Of a stretch of DNA of 64,000 bases, positions 1-12,840 are shown piece after piece. Each line of letters starts with the position of its first letter. Within the stretch, counting starts at the first letter, position 1. The notes under the pieces were generated by a model. That model saw only the letters and a list, made by a program, of their open reading frames with translations. It did no database searches and was not told where the DNA came from. The position numbers and the translations under genes were made by a program. Source of the DNA: Hymenopus coronatus (taxonomy: Eukaryota; Arthropoda; Insecta; Mantodea; Hymenopodidae); assembly GCA_030762935.1 (NCBI GenBank), contig CM060890.1, forward strand, positions 151,500,129 to 151,564,128. Reading direction: 5' to 3'.

Positions 1-3000
1 GGAACACACTGACACAAGAAACAGTTGGAAGTTGGAACAAAATCCACATCTGAATGATAAATCAGCAGTGACATGAGAACATGACAACATAGAGAAGACA
101 CAGACACAAGAAACTGTTGGGAGTTGGAACAACATTCACATCTGGAAGACAAATCAGCAGTGACATGAGAACATCACAACATAGAAAAGACACATACACA
201 AGAAACAGTTGGGAATTGGAACAACATCCACATCTGGAAGATATATCTGCATTAAAATGAGAACATGACAACATAGAAAAGACACAGACACAAGCAACAG
301 TTGGGAGTTAGAACAACATCCACATCCAGAAGATAAATAAGCAGTGACATGAGAACATGACAACATAGAGCAGACACAGACACAAGAAACAGTTGGGAGT
401 TGGAACAACATCCACATCCAGAAGATAAGTCAGCAGTGATATGAGAACATGACAACAATGAGAAGACACAGACACAAGAAACAGTTGGGAGTTGGAACAA
501 CATCCTCATCCAGAAGATAAATCAGCAGTGACATGAGAGCATCAAGATACACACACAAGAAACAGTTGGGTGTTGGAACAATTACAACATCCAGAAGACA
601 AATCTGTAGTGACATGAGAACATGACAACATAGAGAAGACACAGACACAAGAAACAGTTGGGAGTTGAAACAACATCCACATCTGGAAAACAAATCAGCA
701 GTGACATGAGAACATCACAACATAGAGAAGACACATACACAAGAAACAGTTGGGAGTTGGAACAACATCCACATCCAGAAGATAAATCTGTAGTGAGATG
801 AGAACATGACATAATAGAGAAGACACAGACACAAGAAACAGTTGGAAGTTGGAACATCATCCACATCTGGAAGATAAATCAGCAGTGACATGAGAACATG
901 ACAACATAGAGAAGACACAGACACAAGAAACAGTTGGGAGTTGCAACAACATGCACATCTGGAAGACAAATCTGCAGTGACATGAGAACATCACAACATA
1001 GACAAGACCCAGAAACAAGAAACACTTGGGAGTTGGAACAACATCCACATCTGGAAGATAAATTGAGAACCTGACAACATAGAGAAGACACAGACACAAG
1101 AAACAGTTGGGAGTTGGAACAACATCCACATCTAGAAGACAAATCAGCAGTGACATGAGAACATCACAACACAGACACACGAAACAGTTGGGAGTTGAAC
1201 AACATCCACATCTGGAAGACAAAATAGCAGTGACATGAGAACATCACAACATAGAGAAGTCACATACACAAGAAACAGTTGGGAGTTGGAACAACATCCA
1301 CATCCAGGAGATAAATCTGTAGTGACATGAGAACATGACATAATAGAAAAGACATAGACACAAGAAACAGTTGGAAGTTGGAACAACATCCACATCTGGA
1401 AGATAAATCAGCAGTGACATGAGAACATGACAACATAGAGAAGACAAAGACACAAGAAACAGTTGGGAGTTGGAACAACATCAAATCTAGAAGACAAATC
1501 AGCAGTGACATGAGAACATCACAACACAGACACACGAAACAGTTGGGAGTTGAACAACATCGACATCTGAAAGACAAAACAGCAGTGACATGAGAACATC
1601 ACAACATAGAGTAGTCACATACACAAGAAACAGTTGGGAGTTGGAACAACATCCACATCCAGAAGATAAATCAGCAGTGACATGAGAACATGACAACATA
1701 GAGAAGACATAGACACAAGAAACAGTTGGGAGTTGAAACAACAACCACATCCAGAAGATAAATCTGTAGTGACATGAGAACATGACAACATAGAGAATAC
1801 ACAGGCACAAGAAACGGTTGGGAGTTGGAACAACATCCACATCTGGCAGATAAATCTGCAGTCACATGACAACATGACAACATAGAGAAGACACAGACAC
1901 AAGAAACAGTTGGGAGTTGGAACAACATCCACATCCAGAAGATAAATCAGCAGTGACATGTGAAAATCACAACATAGAGAAGACACAGGCACAAGAAACG
2001 GTTGGGAGTTGGAACAACATCCACATCCAGAAGATAAATCTGCAGTCACATGAGAACATGACAACATAGAGAAGACACAGACACTAAAAACAGTTGGGAG
2101 TTGCGATAACATCCACATCCAGAGGATAAATTAGAAGGGACATGAGAACATGACTACATAGAGAAGACACAGATACAAGAAACAGTTGGGAGTTGGAACA
2201 ACATCCACATCCAGAAGATAAATCAGCAGTGACATGAGAACATTACAACATAGAGAAGACACAGGCACAAGAAACAGTTCGGAGTTGGAACAACATCCAC
2301 ACCTGGAAGATATATCTGCAGTGACATGAGAACATCACAACAAAGAGAAGACACAGACACAAGAAGCAGTTGGGAGTTGGAACAACATCCACATCTGGAA
2401 GATAAATCAGCAGTGACATGAGAGCATCACAATACAGACACAAGAAACAGTTGGGAGTTGGAAAAATATCAACATCCAGAAGACAAATCTGTAGTGACAT
2501 GAGAACATAACAACATAGAGAAGACACAGACACAAGAAACAGTTGGAAGTTATACAACATCCACATCTGGAAGATAAATCAGCAGTGACATGAGAACATG
2601 ACAACATAGAGAAGACACAGACACAAGAAACAGTTGGGAGTTGGAACAACATCCACATCTGGAAAACAAATCAGCAGTGGCATGAGAACATCACAACATA
2701 GAAAAAACATATACACAAGAAACAATTGGGAGTTGGAACTACATCCACATCCAGAAGATAAAAAAGCAGTGACATGAGAACATGACAACATAGAGAAGAC
2801 ACAGACACAAGAAACAGTTGGAAGTTGGAACAACATCCACATCTGGAGGACAAATCTGCAGTGACATGAGAACAGCACAACATAGATAAGACACAGACAC
2901 AAGCAACACTTGGGAGTTGGAACAACATCCACATCTGGAAGATAAATTGAGAACATGACAGCATAGAGAGGACACATACACAAGAAACATTTGGGAGTTG

Positions 3001-6000
3001 GAACAACATCAACATCTAGAAGACAAATCAGCAGTGACATGAGAACATTCCAACACAGACACACGAAACAGTTGGGAGTTGAACAACATCCCCATCTGGA
3101 AGACAATACAGCAGTGACATGAGAACATCACAACATAGAGAAGTCACATACACAAGAAACAGTTGGGAGTTGGAACAACATCCACATCTGGAAGATAAAT
3201 CAGCAGTGACAAGAGAACATGACAACATAGAGAAGACACAGACACAAGAAACGGTTGGAAGTTATACAACATCCACATCTGGAAGATAAATCAGCAGTGA
3301 CAAGAGAACATGACAACATAGAGAAGACACAGACAAGAAACAGTTGGGAGTTGGAACAACATCCACATCTGGAAGATAAATTGGGAACATGACAACATAG
3401 AGAAGACACAGACACAAGAAACAGTTGGGTGTAGGAACAACATCCACATCCAGAAGATAAATCAGCAGTGACATGAGAACATGACAACATAGAGAAGACA
3501 CAGACAAAAGAAACAGTTGGGAGTTGGAACAACATCCACATCTGGAAGATAAATCTGTAGTGACACGAGAGCATGACAACATAGGTAAGACACATACACA
3601 AGAAACAGTTGGGAGTTGGAACAACATCCACATCTGGCAGACAAATCAGCAGTGACATGAGAACATCAGAACATAGAGAAGACACATACACAAGAAACAA
3701 TTAGAAGTTGGAACAACATCCACATCCAGAAGATAAGTCAGCAGTGAAATGAGAACATGACAACAATGAGAAGACACAGACACAAGAAACAGTTCGGAGT
3801 TGGAACAACATCCACATCCAGAAGATAAGTCAGCAGTGAAATGAGAACATGACAACATAGTTAAGACAAAGACACAAGAAACAGTTGGGAGTTAGAACAA
3901 CATCCACATCCAGAAGATAAATCAGCAGTGATATGAGAACATGACAACATAGAGAAGACACAAACACAAGAAACAGTTGGAAGTTGGAACAACATTCACA
4001 TCTGGAAGACAAATCAGCAGTGACATGAGAACATCACAACATAGAGAAGACACATACACAAGAAACAGTTGGAAGTTGGAACAACCTCCACATCCAGAAG
4101 ATAAGTCAGCAGTGAAATGAGAACATGACAACAATGAGAAGACACAGACACAAGAAACAGTTGGGAGTTGGAACAACATTCACATCCAGAAGATAAATCA
4201 GCAGTGACATGAGAACATGACAACAATGAGAAGACACAGACACAAGAAACAGTTCGGAGTTGGAACAACATTCACATCCAGAAGATAAATCAGCAGTGAC
4301 ATGAGAGCACTACGATACAGACACAAGAAACAGTTGGGAGTTGGAACAATATCAACATCCAGAAGACAAATCTGTAGTGACATGAGAACATGACAACATA
4401 GAGAAGACACAGACACAAGAAACAGTTGGGAGTTGGAACAACATCCACATCTGGAAAACAAATCAGCAGTGACATGAGAACATGACAACATAGAGAAGAC
4501 ACAGACACAAGAAACAGTTGGGAGTTGGAACAACATCCACATCTGGAAAACAAATCAGCAGTGACATGAGAACATGACAACATAGAGAAGACACAGACAC
4601 AAGAAACAGTTGGGAGTTGGAACAACATCCACATCTGGAAAACAAATCAGCAGTGACATGAGAACATCACAACATAGAGAAGACACATACACAAGAAACA
4701 GTTGGGAGTTGGAACAACATCCCCATCTGGAAGACAATACAGCAGTGACATGAGAACATCACAACATAGAGAAGTCACATACACAAGAAACAGTTGGGAG
4801 TTGGAACAACATCCACATCTGGAAGATAAATCAGCAGTGACAAGAGAACATGACAACATAGAGAAGACACAGACACAAGAAACGGTTGGGAGTTGGAGCA
4901 ACATGCACATCCAGAAGATAAATCAGCAGTGACAAGAGAACATGACAACATAGAGAAGACACAGACAAGAAACAGTTGGGAGTTGGAACAACATCCACAT
5001 CTGGAAGATAAATTGGGAACATGACAACATAGAGAAGACACAGACACAAGAAACAGTTGGGAGTTGGAACAACATCCACATCCAGAAGATAAATCAGCAG
5101 TGACATGAGAACATGACAACATAGAGAAGACACAGACAAAAGAAACAGTTGGGAGTTGGAACAACATCCACATCTGGAAGATAAATCTGTAGTGACACGA
5201 GAGCATGACAACATAGGTAAGACACATACACAAGAAACAGTTGGGAGTTGGAACAACATCCACATCTGGCAGACAAATCAGCAGTGACATGAGAACATCA
5301 GAACATAGAGAAGACACATACACAAGAAACAATTAGAAGTTGGAACAACATCCACATCCAGAAGATAAGTCAGCAGTGAAATGAGAACATGACAACAATG
5401 AGAAGACACAGACACAAGAAACAGTTCGGAGTTGGAACAACATCCACATCCAGAAGATAAGTCAGCAGTGAAATGAGAACATGACAACATAGTTAAGACA
5501 AAGACACAAGAAACAGTTGGGAGTTAGAACAACATCCACATCCAGAAGATAAATCAGCAGTGATATGAGAACATGACAACATAGAGAAGACACAAACACA
5601 AGAAACAGTTGGAAGTTGGAACAACATTCACATCTGGAAGACAAATCAGCAGTGACATGAGAACATCACAACATAGAGAAGACACATACACAAGAAACAG
5701 TTGGAAGTTGGAACAACATCCACATCCAGAAGATAAGTCAGCAGTGAAATGAGAACATGACAACAATGAGAAGACACAGACACAAGAAACAGTTGGGAGT
5801 TGGAACAACATTCACATCCAGAAGATAAATCAGCAGTGACATGAGAACTTGACAACAATGAGAAGACACAGACACAAGAAACAGTTCGGAGTTGGAACAA
5901 CTTTCACATCCAGAAGATAAATCAGCAGTGACATGAGAGCACTACGATACAGACACAAGAAACAGTTGGGAGTTGGAACAATATCAACATCCAGAAGACA

Positions 6001-7530
6001 AATCTGTAGTGACATGAGAACATGACAACATAGAGAAGACACAGACACAAGAAACAGTTGGGAGTTGGAACAACATCCACATCTGGAAAACAAATCAGCA
6101 GTGAAATGAGAACATGACAACAATGAGAAGACACAGACACAAGAAACAGTTCGGAGTTGGAACAACATCCACATCTGGAAAACAAATCAGCAGTGACATG
6201 AGAACATCACAACATAGAGAAGACACATACACAAGAAACAGTTGGGAGTTGGAACAACATCCACATCTGGAAAACAAATCAGCAGTGACATGAGAACATC
6301 ACAACATAGAGAAGACACATACACAAGAAACAGTTGGGAGTTGGAACAACATCCACATCTGGAAAACAAATCAGCAGTGACATGAGAACATCACAACATA
6401 GAGAAGACACACACACAAGAAACAGTTGGGAGTTAGAACAACATCCACATCCAGAAGATAAATCTGTAGCGACATGAGAACATGACATAATAGAGAAGAC
6501 ACAGACACAAGAAACAGTTGGAAGTTGGAACAACATCCACATCTGGAAGATAAATCAGCAGTGACATGAGAACATGACAACATAGAGAAGACACAGACAC
6601 AAGAAACAGTTGGAAGTTGGAACAACATCCACATCTGGAAGATAAATCAGCAGTGACATGAGAACATGACATAATAGAGAAGACACAGACACAAGAAACA
6701 GTTGGAAGTTGGAACAACATCCACATCTAGAAGATAAATCAGCAGTGACATGAGAACATGACATAATAGAGAAGACACAGACACAAGAAGCAGTTGGAAG
6801 TTCAAACAACATCCACATCTGGAAGATAAATCAGCAGTGACATGAGAACATGACAACACAGAGAAGACACAGACACAAGAAACAGTTGGGAGTTGGAACA
6901 ACATCCACATCTGGAAGATAAATCTGCAGTGACATGAGAACATCACAACATAGACAAGACACAGACACAAGAAACACTTGGGAGTTGGAACAACATCCAC
7001 ATCTGGAAGATAAATTGAGAACACGACAACATAGAGAAGACACAGACACAAGAATTAGTTGGGAGTTGGAACAACATCCACATCTAGAAGTCAAATCAGC
7101 AGTGACATGAGAACATCACAACACAGACACACGAAACAGTTGGGAGTTGAACAACATCCACATCTGGAAGACAAAACAGCAGTGACATGCGAACATAGAG
7201 ATGTCACATACACAAGAAACAGTTGGGAGTTGGAACAACATCCACATCTGGAAGACAAATCTGTAGTGACATGAGAAAATGACAACATAGAGAAGACACA
7301 GACACAAGAAACAGTTGGGAGTTGGAACAACATCCACATCTGGAAGATAAATCAGTAGTGGCATGAGAACATCACAACATAGAGAAGACACAGACACAAG
7401 AAACAGTTGGGAGTTGGAACAACATCCACATCTGGAAGATAAATCTGTAGTGACATGAGAACATGACAACATAGAGAAGACACAGACACAAGAAACAGTT
7501 GGAAACCTGGAACAATATCCACACCTGGAA
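1..7530. repeat. Minisatellite array, 92-bp unit (about 80 copies)
   Basis: A head-to-tail tandem repeat fills the first 7.5 kb and is cut by the window's left edge. The unit is about 92 bp. Spacing of the same landmark (AACAACATCCACATCTGG) is 92 bp across many consecutive copies, for example 4463, 4555, 4647. Units differ by point changes and short deletions; several lack a block and end in GATAAATTGAGAAC. Because 92 is not a multiple of three and the minus strand has few stops in any frame, long cysteine-rich open frames appear there, but they are the same repeat read in three frames and are not genes. The last recognisable unit decays near 7500-7530. Confidence 0.97.
3080..6072. repeat. 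Segmental duplication inside the 92-bp array (offset about 1632 bp)
   Basis: The block at about 3080-4440 recurs at about 4711-6072. Unusual unit variants come back in the same order with a constant offset of 1631-1632 bp: the CCCCATCTGGAAGACAATAC variant at 3090 and 4721, the deletion variant ending AAATTGGGAACATGAC at 3380 and 5012, and the TTCGGAGTTGG variants at 3793 and 5425. This is a higher-order duplication of about 1.36 kb with few differences, so it is younger than the divergence among single units. Confidence 0.85.
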
Positions 7531-7750
7531 GAGCAAGGAAATACTAATGACTTTTGAAAGGCCACCTGGAGCCATCCTTGACTAGGAGTTCCTAAATCCA
7601 CCATCCAGTGGCTCTATAATCACAGCACTGGCGTTAAAAAAGTTTATAATGGAAGCAGCAGTACTTTTGAAACATGTTTGTAATAATAATACAATATTAG
7701 TGAAGAAATAGGATAAAGTTGACTCAAATCAATTGGATGTTATTTAACAG
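7531..7750. other. Short single-copy stretch, nothing recognised
   Basis: Sequence between the end of the 92-bp array and the dispersed-element fragment. I see no coding potential, repeat structure or RNA-like fold in it. Confidence 0.5.
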
Positions 7751-7751
7751 T

Positions 7752-7905
7752 CTTTTTTTTTGAGCTATGCTGTCCCCCCAGACGTTTTTCTTATTTTTTG
7801 GACTCAGGGGACTTCAAAACATACATCTCCAGTGATATCTGGCACCAATCATTTGGATGGAATACAATACCTTCTGTACATTGTCATACTTGATTCTGAA
7901 AGTAA
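7752..7905 (-). repeat. Fragment of dispersed element D
   Basis: This piece contains GAGCTATGCTGTCC, then CTTCAAAACATACATCTCC and AATACAATACCTTCT. The same series of blocks occurs in the near-complete copies at 33805-34660 (same orientation) and 60667-61535 (opposite orientation). Orientation here is given relative to the 60667 copy. It ends close to the Helitron terminus at 7934. Confidence 0.75.
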
Positions 7906-7933
7906 AAATAAGTCACACATGTTACATTGTATA

Positions 7934-8770
7934 CTAGCTGCCCGCTCCAGCTTCGCATGGGTGGTGTAACCAATTAAAAAAACTCAATCAAAATCTTCCG
8001 TTTACAGTATGAATCTGCAATGAAGTAAAATTACAATTACATAACTTGACAATACTTTACTGTAATGCCTTGTAATATACAATTTTGCTTCCTGAGAGAA
8101 AACAAATAGCAGTGATGTTTTGCCGACTCTCGAGCACGCAAAGTACAACTATCCATGCGAAAAGCACAACAATTGAAGGTATATTCCACACACTTCTAAC
8201 AATTGACCTTGGGATTTATTGTCATTGGGAATGCAAGGCGCGCTGGAAGCAACACGCTTAAATTCAAAAGGAAAGTCGGTTGACATTAGTGGTATTCTTT
8301 CAATAAGGGTATCCTTGCCTTTGAGCTTTCCTATCTTATAGTAGCTTAAATAAAATTTTTCATAATTTTATTAACAGTGAGTTTTGTTCCTCTGCATAAT
8401 TTTGGCTGATTGAGATTGCGCAGCATAATTCTCACTGGGTCAACCTTGAGCTGTAAATTGTGTGGCAGTATTCCCGGTAAATCTAATGAATTTAGGAATT
8501 CAGTAAGATAACTGACTTCATTTGGATTGGTAATGGAATCGATCGACTTAAATGAATGCATTTGTCCATCAATTTTAACTTGAATTTTTATATTCAAGTA
8601 AATTAATATTCTTATTATTGGCTGCTAAAATGGCTTGTTCGCTCAACCAAGCATAGTTTTTGTAATTTGCACAAATATTTGGAAACACTTTCCATATTAA
8701 TTCTTCCTTTGACATTGTGAAGTGACAAAAATGTGAAGGAAACGAAATGAGGCCAGTAGAAATGTCAAAT
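7934..8770 (-). pseudogene. Helitron remnant: C-terminal Pif1-like helicase and 3' terminus
   Basis: On the minus strand, 8346-8597 is open and encodes the Helitron-type Pif1 helicase stretch with LPPHNLQLK-like and IMLRNLNQPKLCRGT motifs. Recognisable but broken sequence extends upstream to about 8770 (TGLISFPSHFCHF-like, EQAILAANN-like). Downstream to about 8040 it carries the SHG-LYVACSRVGK motif near the end of the helicase. Stops and frameshifts interrupt it, and no Rep domain is visible. On the minus strand the sequence ends in a GC-rich short hairpin followed by CTAG at 7937-7934, which is the usual 3' end of a Helitron. This is the truncated 3' end of a dead autonomous element. Confidence 0.82.
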
Positions 8771-9149
8771 GTCTAATAATGCCTTTAAAGCATCTGAAAA
8801 GTGCAATGAAGCACTATAATCTGTGCAATGTAGCATATATAGTTGGTATTGCAAAAAGGACGAACTCAGCACGCCCATAAGGTATTGTGGAAAGGATGAC
8901 ATACGGTTAACAGTGTGGGTAAGCAAGGATGTCATTGGCATAACAGTAATGGCAGCCCTTTCACAGTGTGGCGGATAAACGCTGGCATAAGTAATGAATT
9001 ACATTAAGGAGACAGTCACAATAACATTCATGCTTCTTCCAAATTTCTTTCTTTACTTTACTCCTAACATTTTCCATCTATTTCTCTATTTTCACCTATG
9101 TCAGAACAGCCATTTTTAAGGCTAACAATGACATAACTAAAGAGCAAGT
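8771..9149. other. Intergenic, nothing recognised
   Basis: AT-rich sequence upstream of the Helitron helicase remnant. I see no open frame, repeat or RNA signature. It could hold further decayed Helitron sequence, but I cannot show this. Confidence 0.4.
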
Positions 9150-9786
9150 AGATCTGGTAGGGCAATTGCTAAGCCTTTATTAGACAGATTTGTGTAATTT
9201 CTCCATTTACCCCAAAATATTACTTGATCAAATGTATTAAGAGCACCACAACTGCTATGTGATGGTGACGCGGGTATCTTCATGTTCTTTAGCTAGCTCA
9301 TGTACCACATAATGTCAAATAACCAACATCTGCAATAGGACGTTAAACCTAAAACGGGTCCCGTCATTTCTCCGCCATTTTCTGATTCCAAGAAGGGTTA
9401 ATGGTTATGTGCATAGTTTATAACCTGTTCATTTTAAAGAATTACAACAAAAATATACTTATCTCTTTATTTAAACGATGTGACCAAGGTAACCATAGTT
9501 GATACGTAAGAAATATATTTGATTGTCTCAGATATCTTGCATCATTGTCTCCATAACCGGGTGCATTCCCTTAGCATTGAAGAAAAATAAAGCGGTAAAT
9601 ACTATAGCCATCTGATGGCAAATAAGTAGGTACCTATTTTAGGTGTTCGTCGCCAGGAAAGAAATATATTTGATTTTCACAGTTATCTTGTGTCTTTATC
9701 TCCATAACCAGGTGCATTCCCTTAGCACTGAATGGGGAAGAAAAATAAAGCAATAGGTGTTACGGCCATCTGGTGGCAAATAAATA

Positions 9787-11096
9787 CGAGGGGCATACTG
9801 AAAGTCATGAGCAACACTGTTTTACAATCTTAATATTTATTTTTAAGCCAAACCAAATACATAATCATAATCTACAGACTTTCTTTCACTTTTCGACATA
9901 GTTTCCATTGTTTTGCACACATTTTTCCCATCGTTCTACAAGCTTGAAAATGCCCTTGTGATAGAACTCTGTTCCAGCTGCCCGCAGACCCTGACGCACT
10001 GCTTTCTGAATATCCTCCAGCCTCTCGTAGCGCTGGCCATGCATCTGCTCCTTCGCAGAACTGAAAAGATGGTAGTCGGAGGGTGCCAAGTCGGGACTGT
10101 AGGGAGGATGTGGAAGAGTTTCCCCACCCTAATGCCCTGATCTTCTCCATAGTGGCATGGGCAGTATGCGGACGCGCATTATCCTGTTGAAGGATGATCC
10201 TCTTTCCAGGGCGTTTATCACGCAAAGCCCGACGGAGCTTCAGAAGTGTCTTGATGTAGCGGGCAGAATTTATGGTTTGTCCAGGTTCAAGAAAGTCAAC
10301 CAGAATGCAACCTTGTGCATCCCAAAAGACACTTCCCATAACTTTTCCTACAGACTGCACTGTCTTCGCTTTCTTCTTCGACGGTGAGTTCAAGTGGTGC
10401 CATTCCATTCTCTGACGTTTTGTTTCTGGCTCATAGTGATGGAACCAGCTCTCATCTCCAGTCACAATACACGTCAAAAATTCATCACCTTCATTATGAA
10501 ATCTCTGAAGAAGGTTTTGTGCAATGGTTCCTCTCTGAAGTTTGTGGTCTTCAGTCAATAAACGGGGGACCCAACGGGCACAGACCTTTCAATAACCCAA
10601 GCTGTGGATCATTTGTTGCACTGCACTATGTCCTATTCCAAGTTGCGCAGCAATTTCATTCACAGTGAAACGCCTGTCTCCTGTAATGAGCTCATCAACT
10701 CTTTCCTTGTTGCGTTCTGTAGAGGCAGTTCGAGGACGCCCGCTACGAGGCGCATTTTGCAGACTCGTGTTTCCATCTTTGAAATGTTCACCCATCTTCT
10801 AACACTACTGGCACCCATGCAGACACCTCCATACGCACGTTGAAGTCTGAGATGAATTTCAGGGGCAGATTTTCCTTCTTTCACAAGGAATTCAATGACA
10901 GCACGCTGTCGAAACGAAACATCAATGTCAGCCATTTTTCAAACACCGTCTGTGGTCACGTGATAGAAGCTAATGACATCACAATATGTCAACATGTGGC
11001 TTAAAGTCTGTAGATTACGATCCTGAAATTCGTTTCGTTACATTGTTGAAATTTAAATTTTTACAATGGGTTGCTCGTGACTTTCAGTATGCCCCT
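9787..11096 (-). mobile_element. mariner-family DNA transposon (defective)
   Basis: Terminal inverted repeats bound this 1.3-kb element. AGGGGCATACTGAAAGTCA starts at 9789, and its reverse complement, with at most one mismatch further in, ends at 11096. Size, terminal repeats and the encoded transposase fit mariner (Tc1/mariner superfamily). A TA dinucleotide lies just outside the left end (9785-9786), while the right flank is less clear. The transposase gene on the minus strand is broken, so the copy cannot move by itself. It lies between two units of a tandem repeat. Confidence 0.93.
9886..10935 (-). pseudogene. mariner transposase, SETMAR-like (frameshifted)
   Basis: DDE transposase that would cut and rejoin the mariner ends. 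The reading begins with an ATG at 10935 and shows the N-terminal helix-turn-helix region (FRQRAVIEFLVKEGK, then SVRRWV). A frameshift near 10800 leads to GRPRTAS and a second helix-turn-helix (IAAQLGIGHSAVQ). An in-frame TGA follows at 10591-10589. The catalytic core has TGDESWFHHY, WDAQGCILVDFL and QDNARPHTA. Near 10125 a further frameshift moves into SPDLAPSDYHLF, which supplies the third acidic residue (DD34D type), ending at 9886. All three catalytic aspartates are still present, but at least two frameshifts and one stop make it a pseudogene. The length matches a full mariner transposase of about 345 residues. Confidence 0.93.
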
Positions 11097-11990
11097 GTTG
11101 GGCAATTGCTAAGCTTTTATTTGATGATAGCTTTATGTATTAAATTTCTCCATTTAACCTAAAATATTACTTGATCAAATGTATTAAGAGCAGTGCAATT
11201 GTAGTGTGCGGGTATCTTCATGTTCTTTAGCTAGCTCATATACCACCTAACATCAAATAATCAACATCTGCAATAAGAAGTTAAAACTTAAACGGATCCT
11301 GTTATTTCTACGCCATTTTCAGATTTCAAGAAGGTTAATGGTTCTGTGCATTGTTCTTTTTAAAGAATTATAACAAAAATATACTTATTTCTTTATTTAT
11401 ATGATATGACCAAAGGAACGATAGTTAATACATAAGAAATATATTTGATTTTCACAGTTATCTTGCGCCATTGTCTCCATAACCGGGTGCATTCCCTTAG
11501 CACTGAAGAAGAAAAATAGAGCACGAGGTACTACGGCCATCTGGCGGCAAATAATAAGTACGTATTTAACGTGTTCGTCACCAGGTAAGCTCCTTTATTT
11601 TAAATGATAGGAGTACGGAAACGACAGTTAATACTTAAAAATGTATTTGAATTTCACTGTTGCATTGTGTCATCTCGATAAACTGTTTCGTTACCTTAAC
11701 ATTGGACGGGGGAGGGAAAATACCACTATGGCCATCTACTGGCAAATAAATAAGTACTTACTCTAGCTGATGGTCGCCAGGAAAGTTTCTTTGCTGCATT
11801 ATTTTAAACAGGAGTAAGGAAAGGACAGTTAATATAAGAAAATGTATTTGAATTTCACTGCTGCGTTGCGTCATTGTGTCGATAAATTGGTGCACTACCT
11901 TAACATTGAGTGGGGAGGGAAAAATATAGCAGTACTACGACCATTTAGCAACAAATTACCATGATACCACTGCCATCTGGTGGCTACTAA

Positions 11991-12680
11991 TCGAAATGCA
12001 TTTGCTTGGCATGGTTTTTATTCGTTTTATGAGATTTTAAATACTTTCCCGTACTATTTTTAATAATTTTCTTTTACACAAACGAACACAACAAAAAAAG
12101 AATTGTTCAATTTAATGCAGTAGTTTGGAAGTGATACGTGTGCATACATTTCAGCCATTCATTTTTATATATATGCATCCCTTTAACAACTAGGTCATGG
12201 AAATGTTTGTGGTGTACAGTAGCCTTCAAGGTCTCATCCCCATGCTTCACATCAAGCAAAATGAAGACTTATCTTAAGGATGAGCAACTGCTACTGTATC
12301 AACTGTTCCACTTGGTTTTATAAGTTATGTTTGGTGTTTCAAATTCTTTACTGTCACAGTCACAAATTTCAAAAAGGGCTCTGGCATTTTGGTTCCTGGT
12401 TTCACGGTCACCAAACTTGTGAGAGTGAAAATTGGTTGATAAATTTCAAGGCTGGAAAACACAAATTAAATGAGTGTGAATCATGTAATAATGAGGACAC
12501 GTTTAAATGACGTAGTTAATTAGTCTAATGTGAGAAAATGTTTACCTGTATTATACATCTTTGTGTCCCACTTACCAAATGTGCTGTATCACCCTTAACA
12601 AAATTACATTCAGTGTCAATGTTTTCACATTGCATGTATATCTTTCCCCTGCCCTTTTGTTTCTTTTACTTTCTCTACAT
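11991..12680. other. Intergenic, nothing recognised
   Basis: AT-rich sequence with only short open frames (61-76 codons) that lack recognisable motifs. I find no repeat structure beyond the last decayed unit ending near 11990. Confidence 0.45.
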
Positions 12681-12840
12681 GTGCATGGTGTAATGCACTC
12701 AAAAATTCAATACTGAGATTTCAGCAGAAATAAATGTTTTGATATCCACTAAATAAAAAAAAAAGCATTTTTAGTAAAATGTCCGTGTGTCTGTGGGCAG
12801 CATAGCTCAAAAAATAGCTCTCTTAAATACCAAACCTGAT

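Larger units (their letters stand above)
9150..11990. repeat. Decaying tandem repeat with GCCATCTGGTGGC motifs, split by a mariner
   Basis: The segment at 9150-9660 (starting near GGGCAATTGCTAAGC) recurs at 11097-11600. Shorter partial units follow at 9661-9786, 11601-11790 and 11791-11990. Shared landmarks in order are ATATTACTTGATCAAATGTA, TCTTCATGTTCTTTAGCTAG, CTCCATAACCGGGTGCATTC, GCCATCTGGTGGCAAATAA and GTTCGTCGCCAGGAAAG. The mariner sits at the junction of two units. The GCCATCTGGTGGC block is at 9607, 9765, 11536, 11731 and 11972 with small changes. The origin of the unit is not recognised. Confidence 0.8.

Noticed and set aside
1..7530. CRISPR array
   Set aside because: Repeats are contiguous without unique spacers, the unit is 92 bp, there are no cas genes, and the genome is eukaryotic.
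62..7604. Many cysteine-rich minus-strand open frames of 60-175 codons
   Set aside because: They are the 92-bp repeat read in three frames. They overlap each other, repeat the same peptide, lack a start context or splice signals, and depend only on the absence of stops in the unit.
8346..8597. Host Pif1 helicase gene
   Set aside because: The wording and the adjacent CTAG terminus fit a Helitron-encoded helicase, and the reading is broken.
12138..12510. Short + strand frames of 61 and 76 codons
   Set aside because: No motif, no repeat family, no splice or promoter context.
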